Assembly (NCBI GenBank): GCA_946613705.1
Contig: CAMOFU010000088.1
Coordinates: 1 to 8,907, forward strand
Reading direction: 5' to 3'
Source: an uncultured Clostridia bacterium
GTDB lineage: Bacteria > Bacillota > Clostridia > Oscillospirales > Ruminococcaceae
Length of the DNA: 8,907 nt
Position numbers and translations under genes: made by a program. Under the pieces are notes generated by a model. It was not told where the DNA came from, did not search any database, and saw nothing but the letters and a program-made list of their open reading frames with translations. This document shows positions 7,863 to 8,907 of this stretch, piece after piece (the first letter of the stretch is position 1; each line of letters begins with the position of its first letter).

Positions 7863-8423
7863 TTATATACCGCGTCTCCGCATGATGAAAACTACCTTGC
7901 CCTGCACATCGTCAAGACTTATCCCGCCGTATGTGCGGCTGTCCGAAATGTCGCTTCGGTAGTCATTCAGCACGAAAACGCAGTTTTCCGATACTGTATA
8001 AGGGAACGTGATGCCTGCTCCCTCTGAGGTGGTGGGATACAGCGTGTTTTCAAAAATGCCGTAGCCGTTCACAGTCACATAGTCGGATTGTATGTTTACG
8101 CTGTCACCCCCGACCGCGATGACCCGTCCGAACCTGATCTCGCCGTTTAGCTTATAGGCTATCACATCGCCCTGCACGAACTTGCCGAGCCGATATGTGA
8201 TGCAGAGATCGCCGTCCTTTATCATCGGGTAAGCCGAATTGTTGTGGCAGACATAAACACCGACGATCCAGTAAAGCAGCACCCACAGAGCGGCTGCGGT
8301 TATCGCTGCCTTTATCAAAAATGAGATCGCATAGCTTTTTGCCGTCCGCTTTTTCTTCGGCTTTTTTGGCGGATCCTTTTGGGGCGGTTCCCGATCGATG
8401 ACTTCTTCTTTGATATCATCCAT
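7863..8423 (-). CDS. lepB: Signal peptidase I family protein, SipA-like, lacking the catalytic lysine
   Basis: A 186-residue S26-family protein from ATG 8423. A Pro/Lys-rich cytoplasmic N-terminus (to about 28) precedes one membrane segment (about 31-57) and an external peptidase-like domain. The substrate-site box reads NSAYPM, keeping the nucleophile as Ser63. The box that should read K-R-V-I-x-x-x-G-D reads FGRVIAVGGD, so Gly99 occupies the general-base Lys position. The late box LNDYRSDISDSRTYGG (152-167) is well kept. Without the lysine, ordinary peptidase activity is doubtful. In S. pyogenes, SipA next to fctA also lacks the Ser/Lys dyad and is needed for pilus polymerisation, so an assembly-chaperone role is inferred. 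Active peptidase with a rescuing residue remains possible. A GTG three codons earlier (8432) overlaps the AAGGGG ribosome site and is therefore rejected as start. The shaft pilin gene follows after 27 bases. The symbol names the family only. Confidence 0.88.
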   Translation of the reverse strand: MDDIKEEVIDREPPQKDPPKKPKKKRTAKSYAISFLIKAAITAAALWVLLYWIVGVYVCHNNSAYPMIKDGDLCITYRLGKFVQGDVIAYKLNGEIRFGRVIAVGGDSVNIQSDYVTVNGYGIFENTLYPTTSEGAGITFPYTVSENCVFVLNDYRSDISDSRTYGGISLDDVQGKVVFIMRRRGI

Positions 8424-8431
8424 AGGTATCA

Positions 8432-8437
8432 CCCCTT
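8432..8437 (-). promoter_or_regulatory. Ribosome binding site that decides the start of the signal-peptidase-like gene
   Basis: AAGGGG ends eight bases before ATG 8423. The upstream GTG candidate begins on the last G of this site, so it cannot be served by it; ATG 8423 is the supported start. Confidence 0.7.
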
Positions 8438-8455
8438 GTCTGTCATAGTTTTATT

Positions 8456-8629
8456 TCATGAGCTGTCCTGAAATATGTGCCTGCTCCTGCGGATCGCCTT
8501 ATATGCATTGTATAACGTCATTTCAAACCCCTTCATCATTCTCACCCCGTTTTCAAAAATAACATATTGCAGATCCTCGCGGACCCTGTGATCGTAATAC
8601 ACCTGCTGCTTTGTTGCTCTTATCAACAT
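8456..8629 (-). CDS. Possible small leader-encoded protein, unknown
   Basis: An open frame of 57 codons lies between the promoter and the signal-peptidase-like gene, ending with TGA 32 bases before ATG 8423. The product is basic with several Tyr and Arg residues, including FEMTLYNAYKAIRRSRH near the C-terminus. No signal peptide, membrane segment or recognised motif is visible. In favour: base composition rises to coding-like values exactly where the frame begins, after the AT-rich leader, and the codon mix resembles the neighbours. Against: ATG 8629 has no clear ribosome site. A second candidate start, ATG 8536, has GGGG eight bases upstream, the same spacing as in the next gene, and would give 26 residues. 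I do not recognise a family. It may be a small operon protein, a leader peptide or chance. Confidence 0.38.
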   Translation of the reverse strand: MLIRATKQQVYYDHRVREDLQYVIFENGVRMMKGFEMTLYNAYKAIRRSRHIFQDSS

Positions 8630-8670
8630 ATAAGGTCAGGCCAACTCAACGATTGACAAAGCCAAATATT

Positions 8671-8693
8671 TGACCAAATGGTAAAATTGGTCA
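8671..8693. repeat. Inverted repeat TGACCAA-9-TTGGTCA downstream of the transcription start (operator-like)
   Basis: Two perfect 7-base arms are separated by 9 bases, so the centres lie about 1.5 helical turns apart. The element lies about 40-60 bases after the predicted start. A nearby palindrome CAAATATTTG (8663-8672) touches its edge. Such an arrangement could bind a dimeric repressor or form a small RNA hairpin. No U-run follows, so it is not a terminator. Function is inferred only. Confidence 0.5.
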
Positions 8694-8739
8694 GAAATCG
8701 GCAAAGCTCAACTAAAGCCATAGATAGTTATACAATTAT

Positions 8740-8768
8740 ATTATATCAAATTTTATACTTTTTGTCAA
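8740..8768 (-). promoter_or_regulatory. Consensus sigma-A-type promoter with extended -10, operon promoter
   Basis: TTGACA (8768-8763), a 17-base spacer and TATAAT (8745-8740) all match consensus, and a TG one base before the -10 makes it an extended -10. Expected transcription start is about 8733, giving a leader of about 310 bases to the signal-peptidase-like gene. It reads toward the pilus genes, and no comparable promoter was noticed closer to them. Confidence 0.85.
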
Positions 8769-8770
8769 GA

Positions 8771-8907
8771 TGTTAAGAAATTATTTCATAAAAAAAAAGA
8801 AATAATTCCATCAAAAAATCACGCCCCGATCCTGCTGCGTATCGCCATAAACGATAATTTATCTTTACTGCCTGCGGGACTTGTTGGGGGAGACCCTTTT
8901 GAAAAAG
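8771..8907. other. Intergenic region upstream of the operon; no gene supported
   Basis: Besides the AT-rich inverted repeat, this holds a more GC-rich block (8821-8907) with no convincing frame or ribosome site. The final bases CCCTTTTGAAAAAG look like the first half of a hairpin whose partner would lie beyond the window. On the minus strand a weak stem (ATACGC with GCGTGAT) before TTTTTT at about 8814-8843 could be a terminator of an upstream gene; evidence is poor. Confidence 0.35.
8779..8807. repeat. AT-only inverted repeat directly upstream of the promoter
   Basis: Perfect 9-base arms AATTATTTC and GAAATAATT flank an A-rich 11-base spacer, ending about 10 bases before the -35 hexamer. 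It may act as an UP element, a regulator site, or a weak hairpin ending transcription from outside the window. Confidence 0.45.

Larger units (their letters stand above)
8433..8739 (-). other. Long 5' leader of the pilus operon
   Basis: About 300 bases separate the promoter from the first certain gene. The leader contains the operator-like repeat and the doubtful small frame. I saw no T-box, known riboswitch core, or hairpin with a U-run in the transcribed strand. Confidence 0.5.

Noticed and set aside
7300..7962. 220-residue plus-strand frame opposite the shaft pilin N-terminus
   Set aside because: Antisense to the signal peptide and domain 1 of the pilin; low-complexity composition comes from complementing Ala/Thr codons.
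8430..8432. GTG start for the signal-peptidase-like gene
   Set aside because: It overlaps the AAGGGG ribosome site; ATG 8423 has correct eight-base spacing.
8653..8682. Plus-strand TTGACA as a promoter reading away from the operon
   Set aside because: No acceptable -10 hexamer at 16-18 bases (AATGGT region), and no plus-strand gene follows within the window.
8624..8721. 32-codon minus-strand frame in the leader whose stop overlaps ATG 8629, with three Trp codons
   Set aside because: It would begin about 12 bases after the predicted transcript start, has no ribosome site, and lies in AT-rich DNA holding the inverted repeat. Attenuator-like hairpins with a U-run were not found, so a leader peptide is not supported.
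1..8907. CRISPR array, tRNA, rRNA or transposase remnants
   Set aside because: No regularly spaced repeats, no tRNA-like cloverleaf and no transposase or integrase frame were seen on either strand.

Overview
The window reads as one sortase-assembled pilus operon of a low-to-mid GC Gram-positive bacterium, entirely on the minus strand, so it is transcribed from high to low coordinates. The strong AGGAGG-type ribosome sites, the class B sortase, the FctA-type and SpaA/Cna-B-type pilin domains, the AGG/AGA arginine codons and the roughly even base composition of the coding part suggest a gut or rumen clostridial lineage such as Ruminococcus/Oscillospiraceae. That placement is an inference from style; no marker gene is present.

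Layout in transcription order: an AT-rich upstream region (8771-8907); a consensus extended -10 promoter (8768-8740); a leader of about 310 bases with an inverted repeat (8671-8693) and a possible 57-codon small gene (8629-8456); a signal-peptidase-like protein whose catalytic lysine position is glycine (8423-7863); a two-domain shaft pilin (7835-6333); a class B sortase (6326-5619); a short basal-type pilin with a proline-rich tail (5606-4920); and a very large surface adhesin (4930 to beyond base 1; 1643 codons visible). The adhesin has no stop inside the window. Gaps between genes are 27, 6 and 12 bases, and the last pair overlaps by 11 bases, so a single transcript is likely. No internal terminator or promoter was seen.

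How it should work: the pilins are exported by their signal peptides. The class B sortase joins shaft pilins through their C-terminal motif to lysines on the next subunit, helped by the signal-peptidase-like chaperone. The small pilin ends the fibre at the wall, and the giant adhesin is the probable tip or binding subunit. The order signal-peptidase-like / shaft pilin / class B sortase / basal pilin is the same as the sipA-fctA-srtC1-fctB core of the Streptococcus pyogenes FCT pilus region. Here the large adhesin lies at the 3' end instead of upstream. The FCT-like order, the partly altered peptidase active site and about 1200 unassigned N-terminal residues of the adhesin are the most interesting points.
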